From: Mesorhizobium opportunistum WSM2075
Lineage (GTDB): Bacteria; Pseudomonadota; Alphaproteobacteria; Rhizobiales; Rhizobiaceae
Direction: 5' to 3'
Length of the DNA: 64,000 bases
Assembly: GCF_000176035.2 (NCBI RefSeq)
Contig: NC_015675.1
Coordinates: 4,902,001 to 4,966,000, forward strand
Positions 45,789-55,733 of the stretch are shown piece by piece. A model generated the notes under the pieces. The model was not told the DNA's origin. It searched no databases and worked only from the letters and a program-made list of their open reading frames with translations. Both the position numbers and the translations under genes were made by a program. Within the stretch, counting starts at the first letter, position 1; each line of letters opens with the position of its first letter.

Positions 45789-47042
45789 ATGCCTGCCTTC
45801 AAATCCGACTTCCTGCGCACGATGAGCGAGCGCGGTTTCATCCACCAGACTTCGGATGATGCCGGCCTCGACAATCTCTTCGCCACGGAGACGGTGACGG
45901 CCTATATCGGCTTCGACGCCACCGCCAAGAGCCTGCACGCCGGCTCATTGATCCAGATCATGATGCTGCACTGGCTGCAGCAGACCGGCCATCGGCCGAT
46001 CGCGCTGATGGGCGGCGGCACTTCGATGATCGGCGACCCTTCCTTCAAGGACGAGGCGCGCAAGCTTCTGACCCCGCAGGACATCGACGACAATCTCGTC
46101 GGCATCCGTCGCAATTTCGTGCCGTACCTCAAATTCGGCAGCGGTCCGAATGACGCCATCATGGTCAACAACGCCGACTGGCTGATGGAGATCAACTACG
46201 TCAATTTCCTGCGCGATGTCGGCCGTCACTTTTCGGTCAACCGCATGCTGGCGTTCGATTCCGTCAAGCTGCGGCTCGACCGCGAGCAGTCATTGTCCTT
46301 TCTCGAATTCAACTACATGATCCTGCAGGCCTACGACTTCGTCGAACTCTACAAGCGCCTCGGCTGCCGTCTGCAGATGGGCGGCTCCGACCAGTGGGGC
46401 AACATCATCAACGGCATCGATCTCGGTCGCCGCATGGAGGACGCGCAGCTTTATGCGCTGACCACGCCGCTGCTCACCACCTCGTCGGGCGCCAAGATGG
46501 GCAAGTCCGCCTCGGGCGCGGTCTGGCTCGATGCCAGCATGCTCTCGCCTTACGAGTTCTGGCAGTATTGGCGCAACACCGAGGACGCCGATGTCGGCCG
46601 GTTCCTGAAACTCTACACGACGCTGCCGTTGGACGAGGTCGCGCGCCTCGGGCAGCTCGGCGGATCCGAGATCAACGACGCCAAGAAGGTGCTCGCCACG
46701 GAGATCACCGCATTGCTGCATGGTCGCGCGGCGGCGGAACAGGCCAGCGACACGGCACGCAAGACGTTCGAGGAAGGCGCGCTCGCCGAATCGCTGCCGA
46801 CCGTCGAGGTTGAGAACGCCAAGCTCGAAGCCGGCATCGGTATCCTGTCGCTGCTGGTGACCGCCGGGCTGGCGGCGTCGAACGGCGAAGCGCGGCGGCA
46901 TGTGCAAGGCGGTGCGGTGCGGTTGAACGACCAGCCTGTCAGCGACGAGCGCCGGCTGGTGACGCTTCAGGATCTGAGTCCGGAAAACGTCGTAAAGCTA
47001 TCTTTGGGCAGGAAAAAGCACATTTTGGTGCGGCCTATCTAA
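45789..47042 (+). CDS. tyrS: Tyrosine-tRNA ligase
   Basis: A 417-residue class I synthetase of the TyrRS-S type. The HIGH-like signature is [14 protein letters not shown] near residue 53, the substrate site is [14 protein letters not shown], and the KMSKS-like loop is [13 protein letters not shown] near residue 238. The C-terminal S4 domain ([20 protein letters not shown]) binds tRNA. GGGAAAG lies upstream of the ATG. It converges with the AsmA-like gene, whose stop is seven bases away. Confidence 0.96.
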   Translation: MPAFKSDFLRTMSERGFIHQTSDDAGLDNLFATETVTAYIGFDATAKSLHAGSLIQIMMLHWLQQTGHRPIALMGGGTSMIGDPSFKDEARKLLTPQDIDDNLVGIRRNFVPYLKFGSGPNDAIMVNNADWLMEINYVNFLRDVGRHFSVNRMLAFDSVKLRLDREQSLSFLEFNYMILQAYDFVELYKRLGCRLQMGGSDQWGNIINGIDLGRRMEDAQLYALTTPLLTTSSGAKMGKSASGAVWLDASMLSPYEFWQYWRNTEDADVGRFLKLYTTLPLDEVARLGQLGGSEINDAKKVLATEITALLHGRAAAEQASDTARKTFEEGALAESLPTVEVENAKLEAGIGILSLLVTAGLAASNGEARRHVQGGAVRLNDQPVSDERRLVTLQDLSPENVVKLSLGRKKHILVRPI

Positions 47043-47049
47043 GGCCGCT

Positions 47050-50000
47050 TCACCGGTATTCGAAGATCGACCTGAATATCCCCGGCGCGATCACCGAGAG
47101 CGGATTGATGTCGAGCACCGGTTTGTTGGCATTGCCCCTGAGCCGGTAGGTCACGCCGATGAGGCCCCTGTCACGGCCGTTGCCGAGAAGCGCCCCGACG
47201 ATCGGCAGCTCGCCGAAGATGCGGTTGAGGCCGTAGACCGGCATGAAGGTGCCGGTCATGTCCATGTTGTTGTTCTGGTCGTAGAGGATGCCCTGGAAGG
47301 TCGTGCCGATACGCGGCCCCCGCAGCACGCCGTTGGCCAGCTTCAGATAACCGCTGCCTTTCTCGATCTCGGCGTAGCCACGCTCGAACTTGACCCGCGA
47401 CGTGTCGAGCTTGCCCTTGACCGCCTGGTTGAGGCTACGGCTGTCGCCGGCCGGGGTGGTCGAGACGATTGAGGCGAGCTTCGGTTCGTTGACGACGAAG
47501 AAATTGCTGGTGTCGACCTTGCCCTTCATCGGCCCGTCGCTGGCTCCCGACAGGGCCAGCATGATCGACCCGCCTTCCATGTGCTCGTAGACGTTCAGGA
47601 ACCTCAATATGGCGCCGGCGTCCGCGGACTGCACGTTGAGCGCCCGCTGGCCGTCACCGGTGGTGTTGCTGATGGTGATGGCGGCGCCAGAACTCGCCGT
47701 CGCACTGACCTTCAGGCCGTTCACCCGCGAGCCGGCCGCGCTGTAGTCGAGCTTCAGGTTGGAGAGTTGCTCGTCGTGGAAACCGGTGAGCCGATCGACG
47801 TCGGCGCTCACCGAAATGGCGTCGGCGCCAGTGGTCTTGGTGGCGGTGTCGACGTCCGAGGTGAACTGCTTGATCAGCGAGCGGGCATCCAGGGCGTTGC
47901 CGCTGACGTTGACAGCATAGCCCTTGCCCGATCGCCTGACGGACACCGCCACGTCGTCGCCCCGATTCAAGGTGACCTTGCTGAACTTTGCCGACGACAG
48001 GGCGCCGTTGAGCAGGACAACGTTGCCGTCGATGGAGAAAGTCTTGCCGTCGAGCTCGAAGTCGGACAGCGTCGTGGTCTCGCCCGACTTTGTCATGACG
48101 AATGTAGCGGTGGCGGGAACCCCTGCCCCCTTGCTCCAGCCGGCCCAGGGAATGTCCAGCCTGGCATTGGTCAGGTCGGCCGAGACGTTCTGATTGCCGC
48201 TGCCGCTCTTGTCGATCGCGACCTTCACCGTGCCGGCAAGCAGCGGCGTAAGGCCGGGCATGGCGGCGGCACGGATCTTGTCGTCGAGCACCAGGGCGAC
48301 CTTGCGGCTGCGCGCCGGCCCATCATCGGCCAGCGGCTCGACGAGGTCGAGTTCGGCCGGAATGCCGTTCAGCGACGCCTTGGCCGAGATCACCGCCTTT
48401 TCGGGATCGACCGTGATCGAGCCGTCGGCATCCGCCACGGTCTGCCCTTCGAACGGCTTGGCCAGTGAAAGGCCGGTGTAGTCGAGCGATACGAGCCAGT
48501 CGAGTTTGGAGCTGTCGACGCCGGACTGAAGCGGGATATCAGCCTTGACATGGCCGGTGACGCTGCCGGACAGGTCATCCGGCAGAAAGCCGACATGGCG
48601 CATGGCATTGATCGGTTCGTAGGAGGCCAATTCGGCGACAGCCGCCGCGTCGCCGGCAACGTCGATGTCGAGCGCGCCGATGACCGGCGGGCGGTTCGCC
48701 GCCTTTACCGCCAGCGTGCCGTTGCTGGCCGCCACGGTGCGGCCGCTGGGCATGAAGACGGTGCCCGAGGACAGGGAGACGTCGACGTCATTGCCGTGGA
48801 AGGCGACGACACCGACCGCGTCGCGTATCGGCGGAATGCGACCGGCCGTGTCGAAACGCGTCCCGTCGATCTGGAAGCGGCCGAACACTTCGTCGGCGGA
48901 AAGCGGCACACCGTTGCCGAGGCGATCGGGCACCACCTGGAACTGGAGATTGCCGTCGACGACGCGGCCTCCGAACAGATTGCTCAGCACCCAGAGCCGC
49001 GCATTGCGCGCTGAAAACCACGGCCAGAGCTGCTTGACGTGGGAGACCAGCATGTTGTGAACGTTGAAAGCGAGGTTGATCCCGGGCGCCTTGCCGTCGA
49101 CGAACTCGACGGCCGCGGTTCCCAGCACTTCGCCACTGGTATCGGAACGAAGCGCGATCTGCTCGGCCACCAATTTGTGGCTTTTGGTCTGGTACACGCC
49201 GGCTATTCGCGCAAGGAAGCTCAACGCGGGCTCGGGTGACTCCGATGGCGCCAGCGACGAACCGTCGCTGGTCAGATCGTAGCGGTAGGCGGGTTCGTCG
49301 CCGGCCGCTCCCGATGCCGGCTTCGGCCCGATGGAGCCGGCGAAATCGAATGTCGACCGGCCGGTCTTGAACAGCATCCTGTCCACCTGGATCTTGTTGC
49401 TGCCGGCGACAAGCGTCGCATCGACCGCGACGTCCGCCGGCAGCAATCCACGTGTGCCGAGATCGAGCACCGACCCGGTCGACGACAAGGCGGCCGTCAG
49501 TTGCGACGCATTCGTGCCGGCACCTTCCGATCCCTTCAGCTTCAACGCCACGGCGCCCAGCTTCCCGGCGCCGGCCGTGGTGCCGGCGGGAGCCGCCAGA
49601 TCGATGCTCGCTTCCAGCGCCGTCACGCGATGCGCCGCGACATCGCGTGTGGCGGAAGCGGCAACCTTGATCGTCCTGCCGTCGACATCGGCCTGTGACG
49701 AAAATTCCATGCCGCCCGGCCCCGACTGAACGACGGTGGCGTCGGCGATCTTGACCAGCTTGATCGATCCGGTATCGGGCAGCACGAATTCGACATTGCT
49801 GAGATCGATCCGGCGCATCGAATCTTCCCGCACGGCGTCGAGGGCGCGATGGATGTTGCCGAACACCGCGTCCGACAGTTTCTCGGGATCGACGAGGCCG
49901 TCCTCATTGCGCAGCGCGGCGGTCCAGTCGCCGCCGGAGGGCATCGCCGCCATGACGATGCGCGCATCGGAAATCCTGGCGCTCGTCAGCCGCACCTCAC

Positions 50001-50430
50001 CCCACAGCAGCGGCACAAGGCGGACACCGAAGCGCACACGCCCGGCGTCGGCCATGGGCTTGCCGTCGTTCGTCTTCAGGCTGACGTCGCTGACCTGGAG
50101 CGCAACGAAACTCGAACTGTCGAGCGTGATGCGAGCGGGCCCGACCGCGACATGGACATCGACGCCGGCGAGTTTCTCGATGGCGGTTTCCGCCTCGACG
50201 CGCAGCCGGTCCGCCCCGATGCCGGAAAGACCGATGAGATAGACGGCTATCGCGACCAGCAGCGTGAGCGCAACCATGCCCGCGAACACGCGCGAAAGGA
50301 TGCGAAGGCCACGTCCGATCCGGGCCTGACCAAGCGGCGGCACCCGGCACGCGGACGGCAAGGTCCCCAGGTCGGCGATCTCATCCCGCCTGAACCTGAT
50401 CTTCTCGTGCTGCGGTTGCTCCTGATCCAC
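47050..50430 (-). CDS. Large AsmA/YhdP-like envelope protein (DUF3971 region)
   Basis: A protein of about 1126 residues. A cytosolic basic N-terminus leads to one membrane helix (SRVFAGMVALTLLVAIAVYL) at about residues 47-70. The rest is a long beta-rich periplasmic part, ending ANKPVLDINPLSVIAPGIFR, as in YhdP/AsmA-like proteins. These are bridge-like proteins thought to carry phospholipids to the outer membrane. The start GTG 50430 has GGAAG five bases upstream; the longer open frame continues through the divergent peroxiredoxin promoter and is not needed. Confidence 0.85.
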   Translation of the reverse strand: MDQEQPQHEKIRFRRDEIADLGTLPSACRVPPLGQARIGRGLRILSRVFAGMVALTLLVAIAVYLIGLSGIGADRLRVEAETAIEKLAGVDVHVAVGPARITLDSSSFVALQVSDVSLKTNDGKPMADAGRVRFGVRLVPLLWGEVRLTSARISDARIVMAAMPSGGDWTAALRNEDGLVDPEKLSDAVFGNIHRALDAVREDSMRRIDLSNVEFVLPDTGSIKLVKIADATVVQSGPGGMEFSSQADVDGRTIKVAASATRDVAAHRVTALEASIDLAAPAGTTAGAGKLGAVALKLKGSEGAGTNASQLTAALSSTGSVLDLGTRGLLPADVAVDATLVAGSNKIQVDRMLFKTGRSTFDFAGSIGPKPASGAAGDEPAYRYDLTSDGSSLAPSESPEPALSFLARIAGVYQTKSHKLVAEQIALRSDTSGEVLGTAAVEFVDGKAPGINLAFNVHNMLVSHVKQLWPWFSARNARLWVLSNLFGGRVVDGNLQFQVVPDRLGNGVPLSADEVFGRFQIDGTRFDTAGRIPPIRDAVGVVAFHGNDVDVSLSSGTVFMPSGRTVAASNGTLAVKAANRPPVIGALDIDVAGDAAAVAELASYEPINAMRHVGFLPDDLSGSVTGHVKADIPLQSGVDSSKLDWLVSLDYTGLSLAKPFEGQTVADADGSITVDPEKAVISAKASLNGIPAELDLVEPLADDGPARSRKVALVLDDKIRAAAMPGLTPLLAGTVKVAIDKSGSGNQNVSADLTNARLDIPWAGWSKGAGVPATATFVMTKSGETTTLSDFELDGKTFSIDGNVVLLNGALSSAKFSKVTLNRGDDVAVSVRRSGKGYAVNVSGNALDARSLIKQFTSDVDTATKTTGADAISVSADVDRLTGFHDEQLSNLKLDYSAAGSRVNGLKVSATASSGAAITISNTTGDGQRALNVQSADAGAILRFLNVYEHMEGGSIMLALSGASDGPMKGKVDTSNFFVVNEPKLASIVSTTPAGDSRSLNQAVKGKLDTSRVKFERGYAEIEKGSGYLKLANGVLRGPRIGTTFQGILYDQNNNMDMTGTFMPVYGLNRIFGELPIVGALLGNGRDRGLIGVTYRLRGNANKPVLDINPLSVIAPGIFRSIFEYR

Positions 50431-50525
50431 GCAATCTTCCGTTGTACGAATTCGCTCGTGGACGAATCCCCGCTCGACACTATATCGGTGTGGCTTCGCG
50501 CGTAACCTCAAACAAGGGCATCGGT

Positions 50526-50993
50526 ATGGCTGACCTCGTCGTGGGCGATCTTGCGCCGCAATTCGACCTGCCGCGAGACGGCGGCGGCTCAATCAGCCTT
50601 GCCGCATCCGCCGGCAAGCCCGTGGTGCTCTATTTCTATCCGCAGGACGACACAACAAGCTGCACGCAGGAGGCGATCAGCTTTTCACAGCTCAAGCCGG
50701 AATTCGAGAAGGCCGGAGCGGTGGTGATCGGCCTGTCGCCCGACCCCGTCAAGAAGCACGACAAGTTCAAGTCCAAATACAGCCTCACCATCGACCTCGC
50801 CGCCGACGAGGAGCGCAAGGTGATCGATGCCTACCATCTGTGGGTCGAGAAATCGATGTATGGCCGCAAATACATGGGCGTCGAGCGCGCCACGTTCCTG
50901 ATTGGCCGCGATGGCCGGATCGCCAGGATTTGGCGCAAGGTCCGGGTGAAGGGCCATGCCGAGGAAGTTCTCGAGGCCGTCCGAGCGCTTTGA
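50526..50993 (+). CDS. bcp: Thioredoxin-dependent peroxiredoxin, Bcp/PrxQ family
   Basis: A 155-residue peroxiredoxin. The active site reads VVLYFYPQDDTTSCTQEAIS, with the peroxidatic cysteine in TSCT near residue 46. The usual resolving cysteine five residues later is isoleucine, and no other cysteine occurs in the protein, so it is a one-cysteine form. ATG 50526 gives the family length. It is divergent from the large AsmA-like gene; the two starts are 95 bases apart. Confidence 0.9.
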   Translation: MADLVVGDLAPQFDLPRDGGGSISLAASAGKPVVLYFYPQDDTTSCTQEAISFSQLKPEFEKAGAVVIGLSPDPVKKHDKFKSKYSLTIDLAADEERKVIDAYHLWVEKSMYGRKYMGVERATFLIGRDGRIARIWRKVRVKGHAEEVLEAVRAL

Positions 50994-51068
50994 GCGCCAC
51001 GAAGGCCGACGGCGATACGGCCTTCATGTCGGCGCACGAAATCCGGCTGATGCCGAAATCAGGCGTCC

Positions 51069-52211
51069 TTACTCTTCGGGTGTTTCCACCTTCGGCTGCT
51101 GTCGCGCCCGCCAGGATTTCGAAACATGGTTCAGATGATCGGCCAGCGCGGCGAGGCGACCGCGCAAGCCGCGCGCGCCGATCACCGATGACAGCCTGAC
51201 CGACTGCGTGGCGAAGCGCCGCTTGAAATCCTCGCCGCCGCAGAGGAAATCAATTTTGCCAAGGCCACGGTCGAGCGACCATTGGATATAGTCCACCATC
51301 AGCACCATACCCGGCGAGGCGCGCTCGTATTCGGGATCGTAAGTGGTGACGAAAGCCATCATGGTGCCGTGCTGCTCGAAATTGATCGAGACGGCGACGA
51401 TCGTATCGTCGAGCTCCAAGACGAAAATGCGCAACAGCCCGAGCTCGGCCAGCACCGACACAAGCGCGGCGAGAACAGGCGAGCCTTCATCGAACAGGTC
51501 CGAGACGCGCCCGTGCCGCGCCAGCCACAGCCGCTTCAGCGCCGCGACCCGAGCGAGCACCGGCTCAAGCGGTTCGCCGATATCCATCAGGCGAAAACGC
51601 AATGCGCCGCCTTCTTCCATGAACTTGCAGCCGCGACGGTAGTTCTGCCGGGCCTTTTTGGACAGCGTCTCGAACCAGTCCGCGCCGCGCGGCCAGGAAC
51701 CCTCGACACGGTAGCTGATTTCCCAGCGGTGGTTGCGCCGAAGCGCCTTGCCGTGGCGCGAGGCCGGATCCAGCAGGGCACGGAAACCGGCATCCGGCAG
51801 CAGACGATTGAGATAGATGAGGTCGAAGCCGCCCTGGTCGAGAACATACTGCCAGAGCCGGGAGAGTTGTTGCGGGTCGCCGCCGGGGGCAAACAGCGCG
51901 TTGCCATAGTCGCTGTGATCCTTCGCCGCCCATTCGAGAACGCGGATGCCGGAGCGCCTGAAGGTGGCGAGCGCTATCACGCCTTCGAGCCGGTCGCCGT
52001 TCCAGGCCAGCCCGATCCTGAGCGTGCGCCGCTCCTGATGGGGGGTGGTGCGCCACCAGGCCGCGATCCAGGCCGGATGCTGGAAGACAAGCCCGCCGGC
52101 TCGCTGCCAAAGCGCACTCCAGGCCGGGGCGATCTCGTCCAAACGCGCCGCCGATGTCACGACTTCGAAGACGAAGCTCCGCGGAATAGTGGGCGCCACG
52201 GGAGCGTTCAC
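51069..52211 (-). CDS. GNAT-type acetyltransferase, BioF2-like (Acetyltransf_6)
   Basis: A 380-residue protein of the CelD/BioF2-like acetyltransferase group, often linked to exopolysaccharide work. A first half with PAWSALWQRAGGLVFQHPAW is followed by the GNAT domain with LSKKARQNYRRGCKFMEEGG, FVLELDDTIVAVSINFEQHG and GMVLMVDYIQWSLDRGLGKI DF-type core. GTG 52211 overlaps the stop of the sterol desaturase gene (GTGA), with GAGGG seven bases upstream, so the two are coupled. The target is unknown. Confidence 0.82.
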   Translation of the reverse strand: MNAPVAPTIPRSFVFEVVTSAARLDEIAPAWSALWQRAGGLVFQHPAWIAAWWRTTPHQERRTLRIGLAWNGDRLEGVIALATFRRSGIRVLEWAAKDHSDYGNALFAPGGDPQQLSRLWQYVLDQGGFDLIYLNRLLPDAGFRALLDPASRHGKALRRNHRWEISYRVEGSWPRGADWFETLSKKARQNYRRGCKFMEEGGALRFRLMDIGEPLEPVLARVAALKRLWLARHGRVSDLFDEGSPVLAALVSVLAELGLLRIFVLELDDTIVAVSINFEQHGTMMAFVTTYDPEYERASPGMVLMVDYIQWSLDRGLGKIDFLCGGEDFKRRFATQSVRLSSVIGARGLRGRLAALADHLNHVSKSWRARQQPKVETPEE

Positions 52212-53242
52212 GACCGAGCCCTCTGCGATGCTCGCGTTGTCTCCGGCTTTCCGGGACGGACGCGCCGAGCGATATGTCGCCACATTCGCTTCAGCGGCAT
52301 GACATAGAGGCCGGCAAGCGACTGGTAGTCGCGCACATCGCGATCGACCAGGCCGAACTTGAAATCCTCGTCGGGCTTCGGCACGCACAATGTTCCGAAG
52401 AGGCGATCCCAGAACGAGAAGAGCAGCCCGAAATTCTTGTCGTAGTGGCGCGGATCGGTGCTGTGATGCAGCTGGTGCCAATGGGGACACAGGATCAAAT
52501 TGTTGAGCGGGCCGAACGAGATCTTGAAATGCGTGTGCCTGACGAAATCCATCATCAGGATGTTGCGCATGACGTAGACGTTGACGCCAAAGACCGTCAG
52601 TTCGACCAGGTTCAGCGAAACCAGCGACCAGATGCCGAAGCAGATGCCCACCACGATGCCGTCCCAGGCGCGGTTCATCAGTTCGTCGAGCGGGTGGACC
52701 CGGTCCTTGGTGATACCGACCATCACCTCGGCCGAGTGATGCACTTTGTGCAGTTCCCAGAGCACCGGATAGCGATGCTGGGCGACGTGATAGAGATAAT
52801 AGGAAATGTCGTAGGCGAGCAGCATGGTGATGGTGAAGATCAGCACCGTTACCGGACCCGCCGGCCCCTCGATCAGCGGCGGCTGGAACTGGAACAGTGT
52901 CGAGAACAGCCAGTTGGTCCCGTAGCCTACCGCCGTGACGAAGACAATTCCGGCGGGCAGCATCAGGAAGGGCATCAGAGCTTTCTTCGTCACCCAGAAC
53001 AGCAGGTCGGCTCTCGCCGAGGGATGAGTGATAACCTCATGCGGGACGGCGAACTCGAAAAACTCCTTCCAGCTCTTCTCCTCCACCGTGCGCCAATAGG
53101 CCACGAGCGCGCTGACCAAGGCAGTCAGCAGCAAAAGCCCGGTCGCCAGCAGACTGGTGCCGGAGAGCCTGTCGAGGACCTTGCCAACCAGATCGCTCAG
53201 CATCCCTTGGACCGCCTTCTTCAATAGATTCCCAAACCCCAT
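52208..53242 (-). CDS. Sterol desaturase/fatty acid hydroxylase family protein
   Basis: A 344-residue di-iron membrane enzyme. The histidine boxes are HRYPVLWELHKVHHSAEVM near residue 155 and HWHQLHHSTDPRHYDKNFG near residue 250, within four to five hydrophobic segments. Enzymes of this family hydroxylate or desaturate lipids at the membrane. ATG 53242 has AAGG five bases upstream; GTG 53245 is also in frame. It is coupled to the acetyltransferase gene, which hints that the pair modifies one lipid or polysaccharide. Confidence 0.87.
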   Translation of the reverse strand: MGFGNLLKKAVQGMLSDLVGKVLDRLSGTSLLATGLLLLTALVSALVAYWRTVEEKSWKEFFEFAVPHEVITHPSARADLLFWVTKKALMPFLMLPAGIVFVTAVGYGTNWLFSTLFQFQPPLIEGPAGPVTVLIFTITMLLAYDISYYLYHVAQHRYPVLWELHKVHHSAEVMVGITKDRVHPLDELMNRAWDGIVVGICFGIWSLVSLNLVELTVFGVNVYVMRNILMMDFVRHTHFKISFGPLNNLILCPHWHQLHHSTDPRHYDKNFGLLFSFWDRLFGTLCVPKPDEDFKFGLVDRDVRDYQSLAGLYVMPLKRMWRHIARRVRPGKPETTRASQRARS

Positions 53243-53503
53243 CACGCCTTTAACCGAAAACCGTCAAGTAAATGCGATCAAAGAGAGTTAAGGATTCTTG
53301 ACCTTAATCGGCGAGTGACCCGTTCCTCTGGTTGAAACATGGTGCGTGACGCGCGCACGATGGCCGCTCCCTCGGCAGTGTTGATGCAACCCACTGCCCT
53401 CGCCGCGTGTATTCGTTGCCGCGCGATCGGTCCGGCAAGCCTTTGTTAACCCTAATAATGTGTAATCAAGCCGTCGTGGTGTCGTAAACGAAAGCTTGGT
53501 CCC

Positions 53504-54808
53504 GTGAACGCAACCGGTCAGTCCGCAGTCTTCGGCAGGCGCAAGGAACCCCACACTGTCATCATTGCCCGGGGTAACGAGATCAGGCACTTCACGATCC
53601 GACCCTGGCTCGCGGCATTCATCGGCTCGGCACTCGCCGCCATTGCCGTCGGCTACCTGCTGGCCACGTCCTACCTGGTGCTGCGCGATGACTTGATCGG
53701 CGCCACCACCGCGCGCCAGGCGCGCATGCAGCAGGCTTACGAGGACCGTATTTCGGCACTGCGCGCCCAGGTCGACCGCATCACCAGCCGCCAGCTGCTC
53801 GATCAGCAATTGATGGAGACCAAGGTCAGCGAGTTGCTTGACCGGCAGACGCAGCTCAGCCAGCGTCACGGCCGCCTCGGCCCGTTGCTCGAACGCGCAG
53901 AGAATGACGTCGGAACAGCGCCAGGCGAGGCCCCGGCAGCAGCCGCGAAGCCTGACAAACCCGCCGAAGTGACCGGCAGCATCAGCCAGCCGGCGCAGAA
54001 TTACGCGGTCGCTAGCCTGAGCGCGGACCCCGGAGCCGCAGACACGAGGCCGTTCTCCTTGTGGTCGACCCGCTCCGATCCTTTGCCAAACGATTCAGCC
54101 GCCGATCGCGCCGACAAATTGTTCGTCTCGATCAACCAGTCGCTGAAATCGATCGAGACCGAGCAGCTCACCCGCATCAGCGCACTCGCCGACAATGCCT
54201 ATAAGAGCGCCGACGCGATCACCCAGGCGCTGCAAGCGGCGGGACTGCCGGTCGACGGCGATTTCGGCAAGGACCAGAGCGATGTCGGCGGACCGCTGAT
54301 CCCGCTCGACAGCTCGATGATGTTCGACAGCAAGGTCAAGGAACTGGACGAAGCCCTGGATACGCTCGACCATCTCAAGAAGGAAGCGCGCCAGCTGCCG
54401 CTGTCCAACCCCGCACCCGGCCACTCCGTCACCAGCCCGTTCGGCATTCGCACCGACCCCCTCCTCGGCACCGCCGCGCTGCATTCCGGCATGGATTTCA
54501 GGGCGCCGATCGGCATGGCGGCAAGGGTCACGGCGCCCGGCGTCGTCACCAAGGCCGGCTGGAACGGCGGCTATGGCCGCATGGTGGAAGTCGACCACGG
54601 CAACGGCTTTGCGACCCGCTACGGGCATCTGAGCGAAATCGACGTGACCGTCGGCGAGAAGGTCGATGCCGGCGCCGTCCTCGGCAAGACCGGCAGCAGC
54701 GGCCGCTCGACCGGCCCGCATCTGCACTACGAAGTGCGCCACAATGGCGAAGCGATCGATCCGCTGCGCTTCCTCACCGTCGGCAAGAAGGTCGCCCAGT
54801 ATCTCTGA
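53504..54808 (+). CDS. M23 family metallopeptidase (LytM domain) with N-terminal membrane anchor
   Basis: A 434-residue envelope protein. Residues 35-58 are a membrane helix (WLAAFIGSALAAIAVGYLLA), followed by a coiled coil (RQARMQQAYEDRISALRAQV), a disordered proline/alanine stretch, and a C-terminal LytM domain with GTAALHSGMDFRAP and GPHLHYEVRHNGEAIDP. Both metal motifs (HxxxD and HxH) are intact, so it is likely an active peptidoglycan endopeptidase. GTG 53504 is used as the start. It is a single gene. Confidence 0.9.
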   Translation: MNATGQSAVFGRRKEPHTVIIARGNEIRHFTIRPWLAAFIGSALAAIAVGYLLATSYLVLRDDLIGATTARQARMQQAYEDRISALRAQVDRITSRQLLDQQLMETKVSELLDRQTQLSQRHGRLGPLLERAENDVGTAPGEAPAAAAKPDKPAEVTGSISQPAQNYAVASLSADPGAADTRPFSLWSTRSDPLPNDSAADRADKLFVSINQSLKSIETEQLTRISALADNAYKSADAITQALQAAGLPVDGDFGKDQSDVGGPLIPLDSSMMFDSKVKELDEALDTLDHLKKEARQLPLSNPAPGHSVTSPFGIRTDPLLGTAALHSGMDFRAPIGMAARVTAPGVVTKAGWNGGYGRMVEVDHGNGFATRYGHLSEIDVTVGEKVDAGAVLGKTGSSGRSTGPHLHYEVRHNGEAIDPLRFLTVGKKVAQYL

Positions 54809-54835
54809 GGCGCGCCAGTCCTCGGAGTGAAACCT

Positions 54836-55543
54836 TCAGTTGATGACAAGCGCGGCCCGCTGCTCTTCGAACGCTGCCCAGGTGTACCGGTCTGGACCCA
54901 ACACCTCGTTCAGCGCCTTGTACTCTCCAAATCGCCATCCTGGGTAGCAGAGCAGTTCGTCAAACAGGACGACACTGCCACTGACAAGCCTGTCCTTGCA
55001 GAGCGTGAGAATGGCTTTGCAGGGCGTGTAGGTGTCCGTGTCAATATGAATGAAAGCAATTGGACCTTGGTGCTGCTTAAGAAACGTTGGAAGCGTATCT
55101 TCAATCCAGCCCTTTATCAGATTCACATTTTGCCGAACCTTCGGCACAACGCCGTCCCTGTTGAATTGCCGGCCTCTGGCCTGGAAGCCAGTTCCAGTCC
55201 AGTTTTCCTGAAGACCTAGGAAAGCATCAAATCCAAAGATTGACCGCGTGTCGCCAGATGACGAAAGTCTCCCTGCGAAATGGTTGATGCTTGTCCCGTC
55301 AAAGACACCAAATTCCAGCAGAAACCCGGATTTCGCGACTTTCTCGATTGCATAATTTCGTATTTGCTGGTGGTCGTCGAAAAGCAGCGCATTTTCCATG
55401 TGCGGCGCCGCAAAATCGGCACTCTCGATAACGCAGCGCTCGTGCAATATTTGTGTCATACGCCGTTCTGGAAGCACAACAGCCGATGGCCGGCGCTTTC
55501 GCTTGAGACCGTGGCCCTCCAGAAAACTTGTAAGTTTTGACAC
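54836..55543 (-). CDS. TylF/MycF-like SAM-dependent methyltransferase
   Basis: A 235-residue class I methyltransferase. The SAM motif region is GFLLEFGVFDGTSINHFAGR near residue 78, followed by FGFDAFLGLQENWTGTGF and the metal-binding block IAFIHIDTDTYTPCKAILTL. TylF-like enzymes methylate sugars of macrolides and surface glycans. GTG 55543 is chosen because GGGGGAG lies eight bases upstream. The gene is visibly richer in A and T than its neighbours and stands alone, which suggests later acquisition. Confidence 0.82.
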   Translation of the reverse strand: MSKLTSFLEGHGLKRKRRPSAVVLPERRMTQILHERCVIESADFAAPHMENALLFDDHQQIRNYAIEKVAKSGFLLEFGVFDGTSINHFAGRLSSSGDTRSIFGFDAFLGLQENWTGTGFQARGRQFNRDGVVPKVRQNVNLIKGWIEDTLPTFLKQHQGPIAFIHIDTDTYTPCKAILTLCKDRLVSGSVVLFDELLCYPGWRFGEYKALNEVLGPDRYTWAAFEEQRAALVIN

Positions 55544-55733
55544 TATTCGCGCTCCCCCAAATGCGCCCTTTTGAGTGAGGTGGGATGGAAAATCAAGCGG
55601 CCATGGACTTGCCTGCTTGGTCCATACCGCACCGGCCCGCCGACATCTGAAGCCTGGATTGCAGCGCCTCCGACAATAACAGGCCTGGCCAACACCGCCG
55701 GAAATCGCGCCACCGTCGGCCATGACCGATCCC

